Source: Adhaeribacter terrigena (GTDB lineage Bacteria > Bacteroidota > Bacteroidia > Cytophagales > Hymenobacteraceae). Taken from it: DNA of 64,000 bases. The notes beneath the pieces were generated by a model. The model searched no databases and was not told where the DNA came from. It was given only the letters and a program-made list of their open reading frames with translations. Numbering within the stretch: position 1 is the first letter of the stretch; every line of letters starts with the position of its first letter. The position numbers were made by a program, and so were the translations under genes. This document shows positions 8,881 through 18,943 of this stretch, in pieces. The DNA lies in contig NZ_JAEHFX010000003.1 of the NCBI RefSeq assembly GCF_016623615.1, positions 496,001 through 560,000 on the forward strand, read 5' to 3'.

Positions 8881-8966
8881 AGGCAAGGCCGGAGCCTGCC
8901 TGATGAATGGTCCTGAAAGCCTCAGCACCAATCCGAGAACCCTGCTGCCCTCCTGAAAGCCTCAGC
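8881..8966. repeat. GC-rich hairpin and 16-bp direct repeat before the recombinase operon
   Basis: TCCTGAAAGCCTCAGC occurs exactly twice, at 8911-8926 and 8951-8966 (40-bp offset). Just upstream, AGGCAAGGC / GCCTGCCT at about 8881-8901 can form a hairpin. The block is GC-rich inside an AT-rich island and lies directly before the recombinase genes. It may be a recombination or regulatory site, or a terminator for the preceding gene. Confidence 0.5.
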
Positions 8967-8989
8967 CGCAGCCCTTGTGTTCTACCACA

Positions 8990-9194
8990 GTGAAACCTTT
9001 AATTAAAAATTTAAATCAGGAAAAAGAAAATCTAAAGGAAAAAGAAAATTTAACCCTTATTGAAAAGCTAACCACCATGGTTGCCAGTTTACCAAACTAC
9101 AGCCATTTAACTAAAGAGGACCACAGACAAATTGCAGAATCTCTTCTTGATCTTAGTTATTCCTATTATTCCATTTTTCAAACCCAATATTGCA

Positions 9195-9205
<11 letters not shown>
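8990..9205 (+). CDS. Small protein coupled to the serine recombinase
   Basis: This frame overlaps the recombinase start: its stop lies in ATGGCAACTAA, where the ATG at 9195 begins the recombinase. Such an overlap points to translational coupling. The start is uncertain (GTG 8990, 71 residues; ATG 9077, 42 residues; TTG 8975). The product is charged at the N-terminus (LNQEKENLKEKENL) with a helical middle (SHLTKEDHRQIAESLLDL). It has no known domain that I can recognise. It may be an accessory or directionality protein, or only a leader peptide. Confidence 0.5.
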
Positions 9206-10840
<1,635 letters not shown>

Positions 10841-10874
10841 TTCTACCGTTCAGGCTGCTGCCCGATTGATGATG

Positions 10875-10905
10875 CAAAAGTAGCAAGCTGAGTTTAAATT
10901 CCAAA
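10875..10905 (-). promoter_or_regulatory. Promoter of tRNA-Thr copy 1
   Basis: On the minus strand, TTTG (10905-10902) is followed after 19 bases by TACTTTTG (10882-10875), a textbook Bacteroidota promoter. Confidence 0.85.
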
Positions 10906-10916
10906 CTTTAACGCCT

Positions 10917-10945
10917 ACTTTTTTCTTAAAAAAAGATAGCATTTT
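10917..10945 (-). repeat. Dispersed composite motif, copy 1
   Basis: Arm ACTTTTT (7/7), 7-base spacer, core AAAAGATAGCATTTT. It lies directly upstream of the -33 box of tRNA-Thr copy 1. Confidence 0.7.
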
Positions 10946-11216
10946 TTTATTCAGTTCTATCTGGCTGGTTTTCAAAAAGTTCAGCCTTATTTATTTTAAT
11001 TTTTGTCAAAACAAAAAACATCGGGTTGGTTAATTCGGGCATTATATTTTAAATCTTCGGAAATAAATCAGCCAGCAATAAACTTTACCCCCTTATTTAT
11101 TATGAGTAAAACAGTTAAGGGCCGCCAGCCGTAGTGCAGATTTAAGCGGCAGTTATTTTTAGCATTATCGCCTCTTATATTATAAGATTTTCGGCCACAT
11201 TCTTACTGAACCCCGC
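10946..11216. other. Intergenic region upstream of the sugar dehydrogenase lipoprotein
   Basis: No gene is seen. It contains CATCGGGTTGGTTAA at 11019-11033, which recurs exactly at 19567-19581, and AT-rich sequence that should hold the promoter of the gene at 11217. Confidence 0.5.
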
Positions 11217-12494
11217 ATGATAAAACCGTCTTTATTTGCTTCGCTTACCATGGTGTTTGCTTTAACCGGAGCTTCCTGTCAGAGCCAGACTACCAGCCAT
11301 GACCAGACTACACAAACCCAAAGCCAGGCGGGCAGCAACGAGCAAAACCCTCAAAAATGCAACCCGCTGGAAACCCGCAAACCCAATTCCCCAAACCAGA
11401 AACCAGCTTTTGCGGAACAAACCCGTGCCTGCGCCATAAAAACAAATGCCGCGTTTGAGGTGCAGGTGTTAACCAAGGGACTTGAAAAGCCCTGGGCGGT
11501 AGAACCCCTCCCCGATGGCAACCTGCTGGTAACTGAAAAACCCGGCCGGATGCGGATCATTTCGGCTTCCGGGGCTATGGGCCAACCTCTAACCGGGTTA
11601 CCCCAGGTGGATTATAAGGATCAGGGAGGTCTACTGGATGTAGCCCTGAGTCCTGATTTTAGTACCAGCCGCACCATTTTCTGGAGTTATTCTGAGCCCC
11701 GCAAAGGCGGCAATGCAACCAGCGTAGCCCGCGGCGTGCTTTCTGCCGACCAAACCCGACTGGAGCAGGTAAAAGTAATTTTCCGGGCAATGCCTACCTA
11801 TGACGGCCACATGCATTTTGGCTCCAGATTAGCTTTTGGTCCGGATGGTATGTTGTATGTAACTCTCGGGGAACGCTCCGATAAAGAGATCCGGCCGCAG
11901 GCCCAGCACATGAACAGCCATATGGGTAAAATTCTGCGCATCACACCAGATGGCAAACCGGCACCGGAAAACCCTTTTCTAAACCAATCCGGGTCTATGC
12001 CCGAGATCTGGACCCTGGGGCACCGCAATGTGCAGTCCTCCGCCTTCGACGAAAAAGGGCAATTCTGGGTAGTAGAAATGGGACCGCAGGGCGGCGACGA
12101 GCTAAACCTGATCCAGAAAGGAAAGAATTATGGCTGGCCATTGGTTACCTTCGGGGAAGAATATTCGGGCGCACCGGTTCCAAATTCGGTAACCGATAAA
12201 GCCGGTTTTGAGCGCCCGGTATATTACTGGGATCCGGTAATTGCCCCGTCGGGTGCGCAGTTTTACAGTGGCAAAGCGTTTCCGGAGTGGCAGGGCAATT
12301 TGTTTGTAGGCGCATTGCGCGACCAAAGACTGGTGCGCCTGAAAATTGAGAACAACAAAGTAACAGGCGAAGAACATTTGCTTACTGACCGGAATCGGCG
12401 CATTCGCGATGTACGGGAAGGACCGGATGGCGCTTTATACCTGGTAACGGACGAATCGAAAGGAGAATTGCTGAAGATTACGCCGAAAAAATAA
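11217..12494 (+). CDS. PQQ-dependent sugar dehydrogenase-like lipoprotein (GSDH/YliI family)
   Basis: The 425-residue protein starts with a lipoprotein signal (lipobox LTGASC, Cys about residue 22), so it is probably anchored in the envelope. After a low-complexity Gln/Thr/Pro linker, residues about 85-420 form a six-bladed propeller of the glucose/sorbosone dehydrogenase family: GLEKPWAVEPLPDGNLLVTE, HMHFGSRLAFGPDGMLYVT, LGHRNVQSSAFDEKG, EMGPQGGDELN, GKNYGWPLV and VREGPDGALYLVTD. Family members oxidise sugars with PQQ; the actual substrate here is unknown. It stands alone, preceded by tRNA-Thr and convergent with a DUF4833 gene. Confidence 0.9.
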   Translation: MIKPSLFASLTMVFALTGASCQSQTTSHDQTTQTQSQAGSNEQNPQKCNPLETRKPNSPNQKPAFAEQTRACAIKTNAAFEVQVLTKGLEKPWAVEPLPDGNLLVTEKPGRMRIISASGAMGQPLTGLPQVDYKDQGGLLDVALSPDFSTSRTIFWSYSEPRKGGNATSVARGVLSADQTRLEQVKVIFRAMPTYDGHMHFGSRLAFGPDGMLYVTLGERSDKEIRPQAQHMNSHMGKILRITPDGKPAPENPFLNQSGSMPEIWTLGHRNVQSSAFDEKGQFWVVEMGPQGGDELNLIQKGKNYGWPLVTFGEEYSGAPVPNSVTDKAGFERPVYYWDPVIAPSGAQFYSGKAFPEWQGNLFVGALRDQRLVRLKIENNKVTGEEHLLTDRNRRIRDVREGPDGALYLVTDESKGELLKITPKK

Positions 12495-12579
12495 CCATTA
12501 GGAACCGCCAGAATACGAATAAATCCTTTAGTGGTAAACTTGTTTTTTGCCGGCCGTGATTTTAAGAAAACAATTAATA

Positions 12580-12608
12580 AAAACGCTATGGTTTCCGGTA
12601 TAAAAAGT
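12580..12608 (+). repeat. Dispersed composite motif, copy 2
   Basis: Core AAAACGCTATGGTTT, spacer CCGGTAT, arm AAAAAGT (7/7). It lies between two convergent genes. Confidence 0.85.
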
Positions 12609-12616
12609 CGCAACCT

Positions 12617-13189
12617 TTAAGGCTTAAACCGTTCCATTACCGCTTTTTCAGAAACAGCATCCCGGCCTTTCAATTCTACATAAAGAACGTTGGGTACCCA
12701 GAAAGTACCGCCTTCAATGCGCACGAACACGCGGTCTAAAATAACTTGTTCCTGGTTAATGCCGGTATAAACCTGAAAAGCGCCCTGGCTGTTTTTGCGC
12801 AGGTAAAGTTTCAGCTTGCTATACGAAACAAAGGTCAGTTCATAGTGGTCTTTCGCCAGTTTTTTAGTGTTTAGTCCGTAGGCAAATTTCCGCTGAATGT
12901 AATTTAATTCTTTCCGGCTTCCGCCTTCGGCATACCGGATCCAGAAAATGCTGATTGGTTCAGCTTCATTTAGGAGCCCGGCCCCGGTGCGGTTCAGCTG
13001 ATAAATCACGGTATTGGCGTCCGGATCGCGCTGCACGTAAAACAGCAGATCCTTAACATTTTTTGGCACCGGTAAATTATCGGTAACTCCACCGGCTGTA
13101 AATTTAATATCATAACGGAAGGAAAAACCAGCTAAAAAAACAAAACCGGCAAGTAGCAAGGCATTTCTGGTAAAGTTTGTACGCTTCAT
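12617..13189 (-). CDS. DUF4833 domain-containing exported protein
   Basis: The product starting at the ATG at 13189 (MKRTNFTRNALLLAGFVFLA) has a signal peptide. A longer frame from 13231 would begin inside the tRNA terminator and is rejected. Residues about 40-185 match the DUF4833 pattern: VPKNVKDLLFYVQRDPDANT, ISIFWIRYAEGGSRKELNYI, and FRVY-type strands ending in WVPNVLYVELKG. The function of this family is unknown; a periplasmic or outer-envelope location is expected. It is convergent with the dehydrogenase gene. Confidence 0.75.
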   Translation of the reverse strand: MKRTNFTRNALLLAGFVFLAGFSFRYDIKFTAGGVTDNLPVPKNVKDLLFYVQRDPDANTVIYQLNRTGAGLLNEAEPISIFWIRYAEGGSRKELNYIQRKFAYGLNTKKLAKDHYELTFVSYSKLKLYLRKNSQGAFQVYTGINQEQVILDRVFVRIEGGTFWVPNVLYVELKGRDAVSEKAVMERFKP

Positions 13190-13227
13190 TTTCCGGAATC
13201 TTATTAATTGTAAAATAAAACAAAAAA

Positions 13228-13258
13228 GCACTTCCGAAATATTCGAAAGTGCTTTTCT
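13228..13258 (-). terminator. Terminator of tRNA-Thr copy 2
   Basis: AAGCACTT pairs with AAGTGCTT (with CGAAA/TTCG extension) and is flanked by T-runs on both strands. It ends tRNA-Thr on the minus strand. Confidence 0.8.
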
Positions 13259-13263
13259 TTTTG

Positions 13264-13336
<73 letters not shown>

Positions 13337-13371
13337 TTCTACCGTTCAGGCTTGTGGCCCGATTGATGATG

Positions 13372-13402
13372 CAAAAGTAGCGGCTCAAATTTATTTTACA
13401 AG
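13372..13402 (-). promoter_or_regulatory. Promoter of tRNA-Thr copy 2
   Basis: Minus strand: CTTG at 13402-13399, 19 bases, TACTTTTG at 13379-13372. Confidence 0.8.
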
Positions 13403-13413
13403 TTTTTGCCGCT

Positions 13414-13442
13414 ACTTTTTTTCATCTTTTTAATAACGTTTT
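13414..13442 (-). repeat. Dispersed composite motif, copy 3 (degenerate core)
   Basis: Arm ACTTTTT (7/7), 7-base spacer, core TTTTAATAACGTTTT. It is placed upstream of the -33 box, as at tRNA-Thr copy 1. Confidence 0.5.
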
Positions 13443-13463
13443 GAAAATCAATCCTAAAAATTA

Positions 13464-16028
13464 TTAGCTCCGGATCTCTTTCAGCTGTTTTTGCAACAAT
13501 TCTATCCTTTTGTTAGCTTCGGCAATGCGGGCATCGTATTCCTGGCGCAGCACTTCAGCGTTTTTAGAACGGGCAAAAAATTCGATATTCGTTTTTAAGG
13601 TACGAATGTCATTTTCCAGCTGGCTGATCTCCTTGCGAATACTCTGCTCTTTCTGATAAAGTTTATTCGTAGCATCGGGGCCGCCTTTCAGTTTGTTCAT
13701 CTGCAGCTTAAAGAGCACATCCGTTTTTTGTTCGTTGCTCAGTTCCGGTACAGTATCCAGGTATTTTTCCATCAGGGCAAAGAATTTTTCTTCGGCCTGG
13801 GCATTGCTGCGGCCGCTTCCGCCATCGAAACTTTGCCATTTGGCTACCATTTCTTTCAGGTGTTCCAGATTACCCGCTTGCGGGTGTTGGTGCTGGTGCT
13901 GGGTAACCCGCTCGGTAAGTTCTTCCAGATACGTGGTTTTTTCTTCTGAAAGTTTATCCAGTTCCGCTTCTTTGTGCTGGGCTTCGGCCTGGCGGCGATC
14001 GAAGAATTCGTTGCAGGCTGCCCTGAACCGCTCCCAGATCTTATCGGAATATTTATCCGGAACGCGGCCAATGGTTTTCCATTTTTTCTGAAGCTGGATC
14101 AATTGTTCTTTGGTAGCGTCCCAGTCGGTGCTGTCTTTCACCGCTTCCGCTTGTTCGCAAAGTTCGGTTTTAAGTTTCAGGTTTTGCATTTTCTGCTCAT
14201 CCAGGGCTTTGAAGAACTGATTTTTATTGTGAAAGAAAGCCTTGTAAATGCCCCAGAACTTTTTGTTGATCACATCGGCATTTTCTTTGGGCACTAAGCC
14301 AATGGCATCCCACTCTTCTTTAATTTTCTGAATTTCGTCGGTTTTATCGCGCCAGTCGTTTATGCGGTCAGTATTGTAATTCTGGAAAGTTTCCAGGCGG
14401 CTGAGCACTTCGGTTTTACGGGCAAGATTGGCGGTTTCCACTTCGCGGCGGCCGGCCATGAATTCTTTTTTGCGCTCGTGTACTTTTTCCGATGCCTGAA
14501 TAAAACGTTCCCAGATCTGGTCGCGCTGTTCGTTGGGTACCGGGCCAATATTTTTCCACTCTTCGTGCAAATGACGCAGTTCCTGCAAACTGGCATTAAT
14601 GGAAGGATTATTTACCAAGGCTTCGGCGCGGTTTACCAGTTGCAGTTTAGCATCCAGGTTTCGTTTGCGGTCCAGCTCTTTCAGCTCAAAGTAAATGCTG
14701 CGGTTGTTGTAGAAAATATCGAGCAAGGCGTGGTACGAGTTCCAGAGCTGCTGACTTTCGTTTTGCGGCACCGGCCCGATCGCTTTCCATTCTTCCTGAA
14801 TGGCTTTCATTTTATCGGCGCTGCTTTTGGTTTCGGCGGCTTCTACCACTTCGCGAAGCTGGGAAATAAGCTCCTGTTTGCGCTGCAGGTTTTTATGTTT
14901 CTGTTCTTCTTCGCTGCGCAGATCGCGGTGGCGGTTTTCCCGGAATTGCTGCATGGCTTTTTCAAGCTGCTGGCGTTCCGGTGATAACCGGTATTCGAAA
15001 TCGTCGGCGGTTCCTCCTTCGGCAATGAATTTTTCCTGCGCTTCGTGTTTTTCGGCGGCCAGTTTCAATTCATATTCGCGGTACATTTCGTTTACCTGCC
15101 GGTAGTTTTTGCGGTTATCGGTTTTCAGAATGGCCGTTAACTGCCGCTCGAGTTCTGCTGCCGGCATAGCCGCATAATCGGTATCGGTAAACTGTTCGTC
15201 TTCTGTGCTTAACTCGTAAACTTCTACCGGTTTATCGGAGGAAGCAGTCGTTTCAGACGTACCGGCATTTTCAATTTCCTCGGCTTTGCGCTGCGCCGGC
15301 ATAATTTCCGGAATTACTTCGTGGGCAGCAATAGCACCAGAAATTACGTTCCCGATTGAATTCTCATCGCCTAAGGCTGCATCCCGTTCTGCTTCGGTTG
15401 TTTTAGAAACGGTAGGTTCCTGGCCTGAAAAAGTACCGATCGCCTGTCCGGTTTCTGAAGCCGGGGTTTCGGCAACGCGGGTCTCAAATGTTTCCGGTTC
15501 TCTTGCAGGCTCACTTACAGGGGTAATGGGCAATTCTGTAGGAGGAATTACTTCGCGGGCTGCAATAGCACCACCGGCGACTGTGGCAGCATCCGGCAGG
15601 GAAACAGGAGTTTCTGTTGGAGTTGGAGTTGGAGTAGTAGTGGAAGTTGTAGATACCGGTTCGGTGCGGGGCATGTTTTCCGGCAACGCAATCGAAGTTT
15701 CTTCGGTCTTTGCAATGGGAGTTTCTTCCGTTTTTTCAATACGTATTTCCGGAATGTTCTGCTCTTCTTGTGCTTCCGGCATAGGAATGGAATTCGTGGC
15801 CGGGGCGGCTGAGGGTGCTATGGGTTCGGCGGGCATCCCTTCGGCAAAAGCCGTTGGTGCAACTGGGGCCGCGGGCTCAGCACCTCCGGTTTTTCGGGCG
15901 TTGATCTCGGCCAGACGTTTTTCCAGAATACTCATTGCGTCTTCCTTGGGCGCAGGCGGCGGGGTATTATCGGGTTTATTTTGGTTAGCGTTATTCTCGT
16001 TCGTCGGTTTTTCGTTCTCTAAGGTCAT
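13464..16028 (-). CDS. Large DUF349-repeat protein
   Basis: The 854-residue protein has a Pro/Ala/Glu/Thr-rich, probably disordered N-terminus (about residues 1-290) and a C-terminal half of at least four tandem DUF349 units of 70-75 residues. Each unit carries the signature EEWKAIGPVP, EEWKNIGPVPNEQRDQIWERF, EEWDAIGLVPKENADV or KKWKTIGRVPDKYSDKIWERF. The last 60 residues form a coiled coil (KEISQLENDIRTLKTNIEFF). DUF349 proteins are helical and mostly uncharacterised; this is a typical single-copy Bacteroidota architecture. No signal peptide is seen, so a cytoplasmic location is likely. Confidence 0.9.
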   Translation of the reverse strand: MTLENEKPTNENNANQNKPDNTPPPAPKEDAMSILEKRLAEINARKTGGAEPAAPVAPTAFAEGMPAEPIAPSAAPATNSIPMPEAQEEQNIPEIRIEKTEETPIAKTEETSIALPENMPRTEPVSTTSTTTPTPTPTETPVSLPDAATVAGGAIAAREVIPPTELPITPVSEPAREPETFETRVAETPASETGQAIGTFSGQEPTVSKTTEAERDAALGDENSIGNVISGAIAAHEVIPEIMPAQRKAEEIENAGTSETTASSDKPVEVYELSTEDEQFTDTDYAAMPAAELERQLTAILKTDNRKNYRQVNEMYREYELKLAAEKHEAQEKFIAEGGTADDFEYRLSPERQQLEKAMQQFRENRHRDLRSEEEQKHKNLQRKQELISQLREVVEAAETKSSADKMKAIQEEWKAIGPVPQNESQQLWNSYHALLDIFYNNRSIYFELKELDRKRNLDAKLQLVNRAEALVNNPSINASLQELRHLHEEWKNIGPVPNEQRDQIWERFIQASEKVHERKKEFMAGRREVETANLARKTEVLSRLETFQNYNTDRINDWRDKTDEIQKIKEEWDAIGLVPKENADVINKKFWGIYKAFFHNKNQFFKALDEQKMQNLKLKTELCEQAEAVKDSTDWDATKEQLIQLQKKWKTIGRVPDKYSDKIWERFRAACNEFFDRRQAEAQHKEAELDKLSEEKTTYLEELTERVTQHQHQHPQAGNLEHLKEMVAKWQSFDGGSGRSNAQAEEKFFALMEKYLDTVPELSNEQKTDVLFKLQMNKLKGGPDATNKLYQKEQSIRKEISQLENDIRTLKTNIEFFARSKNAEVLRQEYDARIAEANKRIELLQKQLKEIRS

Positions 16029-16082
16029 TAGCTCGGGGGTTAGCGTTTATTTACGGTTGGTGTATTTTTTTTAAAATCGGTA

Positions 16083-16658
16083 TCAGTTTAAGCTCGGGTC
16101 TACCGGGTAGTTAGAAAGGATCTTGTACTTCCCGCCCATTTCTTTCAGGATCTGGCGCCAGAGCGTATCGGTATTCAAAGTAAATAATTTTTTCGAGGCA
16201 TTGTTGTTCACGATCCAAACATTTTTCTCAATCTCTTCTTCCAGCTGCCCGGGCGTCCAGCCGGAGTAACCTAAAAAGAAGCGGATCTCTTCCGGGTCTA
16301 TTTCACCGGCTTCGAGTTTGCTTTTTACAAAATCGTAATTCCCGCCCCAAAACAAGGTTTCGCTCAGTTTTATAGCATCCGGAAAATCGGCGCGGTTATG
16401 AATATAATGCAGCGTGTTGTGCTGCAAAGGTCCGCCAATCCCAAGCTCCATTTCAAAGCCGTTATCGAAATAATCGAGTACGTCGGCCAGTTTTAAATTG
16501 GAACGGCGGTTCAGCACAAGCCCGAAACTTCCTTCCTCGTCGTGCCGGCATATCAGCACCACGGTCCGTTCAAAGTTCGGGTCGCCCAGGTAAGGTTCAG
16601 AGATCAGGATGCTGCCGGCTTTAATATCTGTCATTTGCATTCTTATTATACTTTTCAA
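16083..16658 (-). CDS. YqgE/AlgH family protein
   Basis: The family pattern is clear: LISEPYLGDPNFERTVVLIC near the N-terminus, SFGLVLNRRSNLKLADVL, GIGGPLQHNTLHYIH, and FLGYSGWTPGQLEEEIEKN. The start is uncertain, with three in-frame ATGs (16658, 16640, 16634); the family usually starts a few residues before the G-S-(I/L)-L-I-S-E-P block, so one of the inner ones is plausible. The exact biochemical role of YqgE is not established. It lies downstream of a copy of the dispersed motif and 54 bases upstream of the DUF349 gene on the same strand. Confidence 0.9.
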   Translation of the reverse strand: MKSIIRMQMTDIKAGSILISEPYLGDPNFERTVVLICRHDEEGSFGLVLNRRSNLKLADVLDYFDNGFEMELGIGGPLQHNTLHYIHNRADFPDAIKLSETLFWGGNYDFVKSKLEAGEIDPEEIRFFLGYSGWTPGQLEEEIEKNVWIVNNNASKKLFTLNTDTLWRQILKEMGGKYKILSNYPVDPSLN

Positions 16659-16678
16659 GCCTAAAACACTACCGTTTC
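16650..16678 (-). repeat. Dispersed composite motif, copy 4
   Basis: Arm ACTTTTC (6/7), spacer AAGCCTA, core AAACACTACCGTTTC. It overlaps the possible start region of the yqgE-like gene. Confidence 0.65.
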
Positions 16679-16872
16679 CGGTTATGCCATTTCACAGTAC
16701 GCACAACATACTCCTTAAATGGCAAAAATGTTAATTAAATAACCGATAATCGTAAAAAAAATTGTTCCATTCAGTATTTAGTCTTGTATACCCTAAAAAC
16801 CATTTGGCAAACAATAGGTTTTCAGGAATTAAATGAAGGCTTACCGGCTATTTTTTTTAATTTTGAACAGCA

Positions 16873-17538
16873 ATGCCCAAAACTATGAACCACCCCCTTT
16901 CCCTTGCCGATATCCGGAAGAATTATTCCCGGGAAGAACTGACCGAGCAAAGCGTAGTGCCTAACCCGATCAATCAGTTTGAATTGTGGCTGAATGAAGC
17001 TTTAAAAGCCCAGGTAGAAGAGGCTACGGCTATGGTGCTTTCAACCGCGACTTCCAATGGCCGGCCCTCGTCGCGCGTGGTGCTTTTAAAAGGTATAGAA
17101 AACGGCAACTTTATCTTTTTTACGAACTATCTGAGCCGCAAAGGCCAGCATCTCAGCGATAATCCGTATGCAGCCATTACTTTTTTCTGGCCGGCTTTGG
17201 AACGGCAGGTGCGCATAGAAGGGAAAATAGAGAAAATTTCCGAAACGGCTTCCGATATTTATTTCCATTCGCGCCCGAAAGGCAGCCAAATCGGGGCCTG
17301 GGCCTCGCCCCAAAGCCAGGTGGTAAATAACCGTGCCGCTCTGGAACAGGCCGAACGCAGCTATGCCGAGAAATTCAGCTCTACGGTAGAAATCCCTCGC
17401 CCTGATCATTGGGGTGGCTATCAGTTGGTGCCCACTTATATGGAATTCTGGCAAGGCCGCCCTAACCGCCTGCACGACCGCATAGTATATGAAAGACACG
17501 AACACGGCGGCTGGCAGATTAACCGCATTGCGCCCTGA
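16873..17538 (+). CDS. pdxH: Pyridoxamine 5'-phosphate oxidase
   Basis: PdxH oxidises pyridoxine or pyridoxamine 5'-phosphate to PLP with FMN. The 221-residue length is normal. The FMN-binding part reads TATSNGRPSSRVVLLKG (residues about 55-72), GNFIFFTNYLSRKG and YFHSRPKGSQIGAWASPQS. The C-terminal dimerisation part has FWQGRPNRLHDRIVYER and ends IAP. Two close in-frame starts exist (MPKTMNHPL); the outer one is given. It is a stand-alone gene in the cytosolic vitamin B6 pathway. Confidence 0.95.
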   Translation: MPKTMNHPLSLADIRKNYSREELTEQSVVPNPINQFELWLNEALKAQVEEATAMVLSTATSNGRPSSRVVLLKGIENGNFIFFTNYLSRKGQHLSDNPYAAITFFWPALERQVRIEGKIEKISETASDIYFHSRPKGSQIGAWASPQSQVVNNRAALEQAERSYAEKFSSTVEIPRPDHWGGYQLVPTYMEFWQGRPNRLHDRIVYERHEHGGWQINRIAP

Positions 17539-17573
17539 TTTTTTTAATTAAAAATTAAGAATTAATACCTCTG

Positions 17574-17602
17574 ACTTTAAAAGGTGAAAACGGTACCGTT
17601 TT
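17574..17602 (-). repeat. Dispersed composite motif, copy 5 (perfect palindromic core)
   Basis: Arm ACTTTAA (5/7), spacer AAGGTGA, core AAACGGTACCGTTTT; with the flanking A the core is a perfect 16-bp palindrome. A TTTTAAGTC on the other side may act as a second arm. Confidence 0.65.
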
Positions 17603-17644
17603 TAGGTTTTAAGTCGAAACTTCGAAAATCGAACATACGAAAAC

Positions 17645-18943
17645 ATGGCCGAAATAAAGCCACTCCGCGCCTGGCGCTATCATTCTAAATTTACCCCTGA
17701 GATCGATTCGCTCACGTCGCCCTTATTCGATGTGGTTTCTAAAAAGCAGCGCGAAGCCCTCTACCAGAATCCTTTAAATAGTATTCACTTATCAGTGCCC
17801 CGGGGCGAAGAACCGGCCCAAAATGCTGCCACACTGCTGCACGAATGGAAACGTGACCAGGTGCTGCACCAGGATGAGCTGCCGGCCATTTACGTTTATT
17901 ACCAGCATTTTCAGTTAGCCGGATCGAATAAAGCTTATGTGCGCAAAGGTTTTCTGTGCCACATTAAAGCCTACGACTGGGATGAGAAGATTTTGCTGCG
18001 CCACGAAAACACCATTCCCGATGCGGTAAACGACCGGATAGAATTATTGGAAAAAACCCTGCTCAACAGCAGCGCCACCCACGGACTTTATGCCGATCCT
18101 GATTTCCGTTTAGAGCAATTTATGGATGAAGCCATGCTGGACCCGGTTTACGAAACGGAAGATTACCAGGGCGCCCGCGATGTATTAGCAATCATTCAGG
18201 ACGCCAGGGTTATTGAGCAGTTTATCAGCGTTTTAAAAGAAAAGCAGGTACTGCTTGCCGATGGCCATCACCGCTACGAAGGCTCGCTGGAATACCGCAA
18301 AAAGATGATGGCCGCCAACCCGCACCATACCGGGAACGAGGCTTACAACTATCATTTAATGTACCTGACCAATTCCGAATCGGATGACCTGCGCATTCTG
18401 CCTACGCACCGTTTGCTGGAGAAACTCCCGATCCCGAAAGAAGATTTTCTGCAAAAGCTGGAACAATTTTTTGTCGTTACGCCCAAGGAAGACCCGTTTG
18501 AACTGAACGAAGTAATTGCCGGCAAGCCCTGGGCTTTTGGTTTATATTTAGACGGCCAGGCTTATAAATTGCGGCTGAAACCGGAAGTGCACGGTATGAT
18601 CGATTGGGAAACCACGCCGGAAGTAAAGGAACTGGATCTGACGGTGCTGCATTTCTTCGTTTTCGAGAAAGTGCTGGGCATTGCCTCGGAAGCGCAACGG
18701 AATTACCCGGGCCTGAGTTACGTGCGAAACTTTACCGAATGTATTTCCAAGGTAGATACGCACGCAGCAGAAGCCGCTTTTATTACGAATGAAGTATCGA
18801 TGGAGCAGGTAAAAAAAGTTTGCTACAGCGGTGCCATTATGCCCCAGAAATCTACGTTTTTTTACCCGAAAGTGATCTGCGGATTTGTTTTTAGTTCTAT
18901 TAAAGAAGAGGAATTTGCCCGTGAAACTGATCCTGGCTTCTAA
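17645..18943 (+). CDS. DUF1015 family protein
   Basis: The 432-residue protein has the DUF1015 hallmarks: the N-terminal AEIKPLRAWRYHSKFTPEI, LLADGHHRYEGSLEYRKK near residue 205, the following LMYLTNSESDDLRILPTHRL, and C-terminal MPQKSTFFYPKVICGFVF. The DGHHR motif suggests a metal or phosphosugar site, but the activity is unknown; in several genomes the gene sits near serine metabolism genes. It overlaps the maf gene by 23 bases, so the pair is probably cotranscribed and translationally coupled. Confidence 0.9.
   Translation: MAEIKPLRAWRYHSKFTPEIDSLTSPLFDVVSKKQREALYQNPLNSIHLSVPRGEEPAQNAATLLHEWKRDQVLHQDELPAIYVYYQHFQLAGSNKAYVRKGFLCHIKAYDWDEKILLRHENTIPDAVNDRIELLEKTLLNSSATHGLYADPDFRLEQFMDEAMLDPVYETEDYQGARDVLAIIQDARVIEQFISVLKEKQVLLADGHHRYEGSLEYRKKMMAANPHHTGNEAYNYHLMYLTNSESDDLRILPTHRLLEKLPIPKEDFLQKLEQFFVVTPKEDPFELNEVIAGKPWAFGLYLDGQAYKLRLKPEVHGMIDWETTPEVKELDLTVLHFFVFEKVLGIASEAQRNYPGLSYVRNFTECISKVDTHAAEAAFITNEVSMEQVKKVCYSGAIMPQKSTFFYPKVICGFVFSSIKEEEFARETDPGF

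Noticed and set aside
9132-9194. Upstream start for the recombinase
   Set aside because: It would add a hydrophobic segment not found in serine recombinases and deepen the overlap with the small coupled frame.
15286-16074. 262-codon plus-strand frame rich in Ser, Val and Gly
   Set aside because: It is the complement of the low-complexity N-terminus of the DUF349 protein.
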